A stretch of DNA of 64,000 nucleotides. It comes from Gluconacetobacter johannae (GTDB lineage Bacteria > Pseudomonadota > Alphaproteobacteria > Acetobacterales > Acetobacteraceae). The position numbers and the translations under genes are program-made. How positions within the stretch are numbered: position 1 is the first letter of the stretch; each line of letters starts with the position of its first letter. Below, one piece after another: positions 62,037 through 64,000 of the stretch. The notes beneath the pieces are model-generated. The model saw only the letters and a program-made list of their open reading frames with translations, was not told the DNA's origin and made no database searches. Location: contig NZ_JABEQH010000017.1 in assembly GCF_014174305.1 (NCBI RefSeq), positions 30,553 through 94,552 of the forward strand, given 5' to 3'.

Positions 62037-63203
62037 CTAAAGGGTGCGTACTCCGGCCTGGATCCGGGCCACGGCCTCGGCCAGCACCTCCTTCTTCTTG
62101 CAGAAGGCGAAGCGGACCAGGTGCCGGGGAGCGTCCGGCGTGTCGTAGAAGGCCGAAACCGGGATCGCCGCCACCCGGCACCGCTCCGTCAGGGCGCGGC
62201 AGAACGCGACATCGTCGCCCGCGAAGCCGGTGGGGCGGATGTCGGCGATGACGAAATAGCTGCCGTCGCAGGGCAGGATGTCGAACCCCGCCGCCCGCAA
62301 CCCGTCGGAGAGCTGGTCGCGCCGGTCCTGCATCTCCGCCGCCAGGGTGGTGAAGTAATCCGTGTCCTTGTCCAGCCCCACGGCGACGGCCCGCTGCAGG
62401 TTGGGCGCGGTGGTGAAGGTCAGAAGCTGGTGCGCCTTGGCGACGCAGGCGGCGATCGCGGCCGACGCCGTGACGTAGCCGACCTTCCACCCGGTCAGCG
62501 AGAAGCTCTTGCCCGCGCTGCCGATCCGCACGCAGCGTTGGCGCATGCCCGGCAGGGCCATCAGCGGCAGGTGCCGCGCATTGCCGAAGGTCAGGTGTTC
62601 GTACACCTCGTCGCAGATCGCATAGGCATCGTGGCGCGCCAGCAGGTCGGCGATGAAAGCCAGTTCGTCGGGGCGGAACACCTTGCCCGTCGGGTTCATC
62701 GGGGAATTGAGCAGGATGGCCTTGGTCCGGGGGCCGAACGCGGCCTCCAGCGCGGCGCGCGGCAGGGACCAGTCGGGCGGGGTGAGGCGCACCGGCCGCG
62801 CCACGGCGCCCAGCGCCCGCACCACCGGCAGGTAGGTGTCATAAAGCGGCTCCAGCACCACGACCTCGTCGCCCGGATCGACGATCGCCATCAGCGACGC
62901 GGTGATCGCCTCGGTCGCGCCGGAGGTCACCACGACTTCGGTCGCCGGATCGACCTCGATCCCGTAGAAGCGCGCGTTCGACCGCGCCACCGCCGCGCGC
63001 AGTTCCGGCACGCCGGTCAGCGGCGGGTACTGGTTGCGCCCGTCGCGCAGGGCGGCGGCCGCGGCGTCGATCAGGTCGGCCGGGCCCTCGGTGTCGGGAA
63101 ACCCCTGGCCCAGGTTGATGGCGTCATGCTGGACCGCCAGCGCCGACATCACCGTGAAGATCGTCGTCGGCAGGCCGGACAGCATCGTATTCAGCGATTT
63201 CAT
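62037..63203 (-). CDS. class I/II aminotransferase (YbdL/methionine type)
   Basis: A 388-residue PLP enzyme. NLGQGFPDTEGPADLIDAAA, QYPPLTGVPELRAAVARSNA-RFYG, LNSPMNPTGKVF, ICDEVYEHLTF and the Schiff-base lysine in RIGSAGKSFSLTGWKVGYV are intact. The pattern fits fold-type I aminotransferases that use methionine or glutamine-type donors (YbdL, kynurenine aminotransferase). It may salvage methionine or deaminate omega-amides. It is divergent from glnB. Confidence 0.9.
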   Translation of the reverse strand: MKSLNTMLSGLPTTIFTVMSALAVQHDAINLGQGFPDTEGPADLIDAAAAALRDGRNQYPPLTGVPELRAAVARSNARFYGIEVDPATEVVVTSGATEAITASLMAIVDPGDEVVVLEPLYDTYLPVVRALGAVARPVRLTPPDWSLPRAALEAAFGPRTKAILLNSPMNPTGKVFRPDELAFIADLLARHDAYAICDEVYEHLTFGNARHLPLMALPGMRQRCVRIGSAGKSFSLTGWKVGYVTASAAIAACVAKAHQLLTFTTAPNLQRAVAVGLDKDTDYFTTLAAEMQDRRDQLSDGLRAAGFDILPCDGSYFVIADIRPTGFAGDDVAFCRALTERCRVAAIPVSAFYDTPDAPRHLVRFAFCKKKEVLAEAVARIQAGVRTL

Positions 63204-63409
63204 GATCGTCCTCTGGGCACACGGGCGCCGTTCATCCTATCTGGCGGCAGATGTGCGGAAAATGCCGGATTTTTGCAATCCGATCCGATTGCCCGAAACC
63301 GCGACCCGTGTCACGGTGCGGCCAGGCGGCCCGCCGACGTCGCGGGACCAGGCGGGCCGGCCGGGCTGGCGCAACGCGGTCCCGCGCGCCGGGACCGACC
63401 AGGATATGA

Positions 63410-63757
<348 letters not shown>

Positions 63758-63889
63758 CGTCCTCCCTGCCCGATTTTCATCCCCTTTCCCGCCGTGGCCC
63801 GTCGTCCCGAACAGGACGAACGTGCCGCTGTTCCCTCACCGCTTCACCGCCGTGCCGTGCGGTATCATCAGAAAGCAGGTAAATCAGAG

Positions 63890-64000
63890 ATGGCGAAAAA
63901 AGCCCCGACCCCGGCCCCAGCGGCCCCCCCTTCCCCTGACGCGGCGTCTGTCGCGAAGGTGTTCAGCCTGATCCAGGAACATTCGGTGGAACTGGTGGAC
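63890..64000 (+). CDS. glnA: glutamine synthetase, N-terminal fragment
   Basis: ATG 63890 opens AKKAPTPAPAAPPSPDAASV, then AKVFSLIQEHSVELVD and leaves the window. The last residues match the start of type I glutamine synthetase (KVFxLIxEHxVxxVDxRFTD). An unusual Pro/Ala-rich extension of about 20 residues precedes the family start. It follows glnB as in many alphaproteobacteria. Confidence 0.85.
   Translation, partial: MAKKAPTPAPAAPPSPDAASVAKVFSLIQEHSVELVD

Overview
The window is high-G+C DNA from an alphaproteobacterium, most likely an acetic acid bacterium (Acetobacteraceae, Gluconacetobacter/Komagataeibacter-like). This is inferred from protein character, base composition and gene neighbourhoods (a GroEL without the GGM tail, mobA|mobB-cysG, glnB-glnA); no database was searched.

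Layout. (1) 1-4802: an accessory, partly decayed region. It holds a broken IS630-type element, a small lipoprotein, an AT-rich membrane protein, a frameshifted antitoxin and an intact HigBA-type toxin-antitoxin pair. An unusual nested inverted-repeat array follows. (2) 4859-31703: the late region of a tailed prophage. Head genes are lambda-like (terminase small and large subunits, gpW, portal, S49 protease, acidic protein, decoration protein D, capsid E). Tail genes are Mu-like and contractile (gp38-like protein, sheath, tube, frameshifting chaperone, tape measure, gpN, gpP, gp45-gp48, fibre and spike). A lysis/lysogenic-conversion module follows, ending in a papain-like cysteine peptidase. 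A hicAB pair is encoded antisense inside the tail operon. The right end carries a free-standing type II tRNA-like gene with its own promoter and terminator. The prophage abuts the 3' end of a host tRNA-Thr, the probable attachment site. No integrase, repressor or replication gene of this phage is visible, so its left end and early region lie outside the window or are lost. (3) 32234-64000: host chromosome with dksA, a TetR-controlled efflux outer-membrane gene, an amidohydrolase, molybdenum cofactor genes (mobA, mobB), cysG, a GH79-like hydrolase, tRNA-Ser, lepA, a VIT-family transporter, an S24-like regulator, a redoxin/2OG-oxygenase fusion, cysE, groES and groEL (second-copy type), a peroxiredoxin operon, an MHYT-GGDEF-EAL protein, rplM-rpsI, a BrnT-type toxin-antitoxin pair with an integrase remnant beside tRNA-His, an aminotransferase, glnB and the start of glnA.

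The prophage late genes are tightly coupled by ATGA or GTGA overlaps and read rightward, except for hicAB. A family of palindromic intergenic repeats recurs across 46-57 kb and in one case supplies the C-terminus of a protein. The clearest leads for new biology are the type II tRNA-like gene with an ACG anticodon, the antisense hicAB insertion, the tail spike with an export-type N-terminus, the nested GCGAACTT array, the Cys-less peroxiredoxin paralogue and the redoxin/oxygenase fusion.
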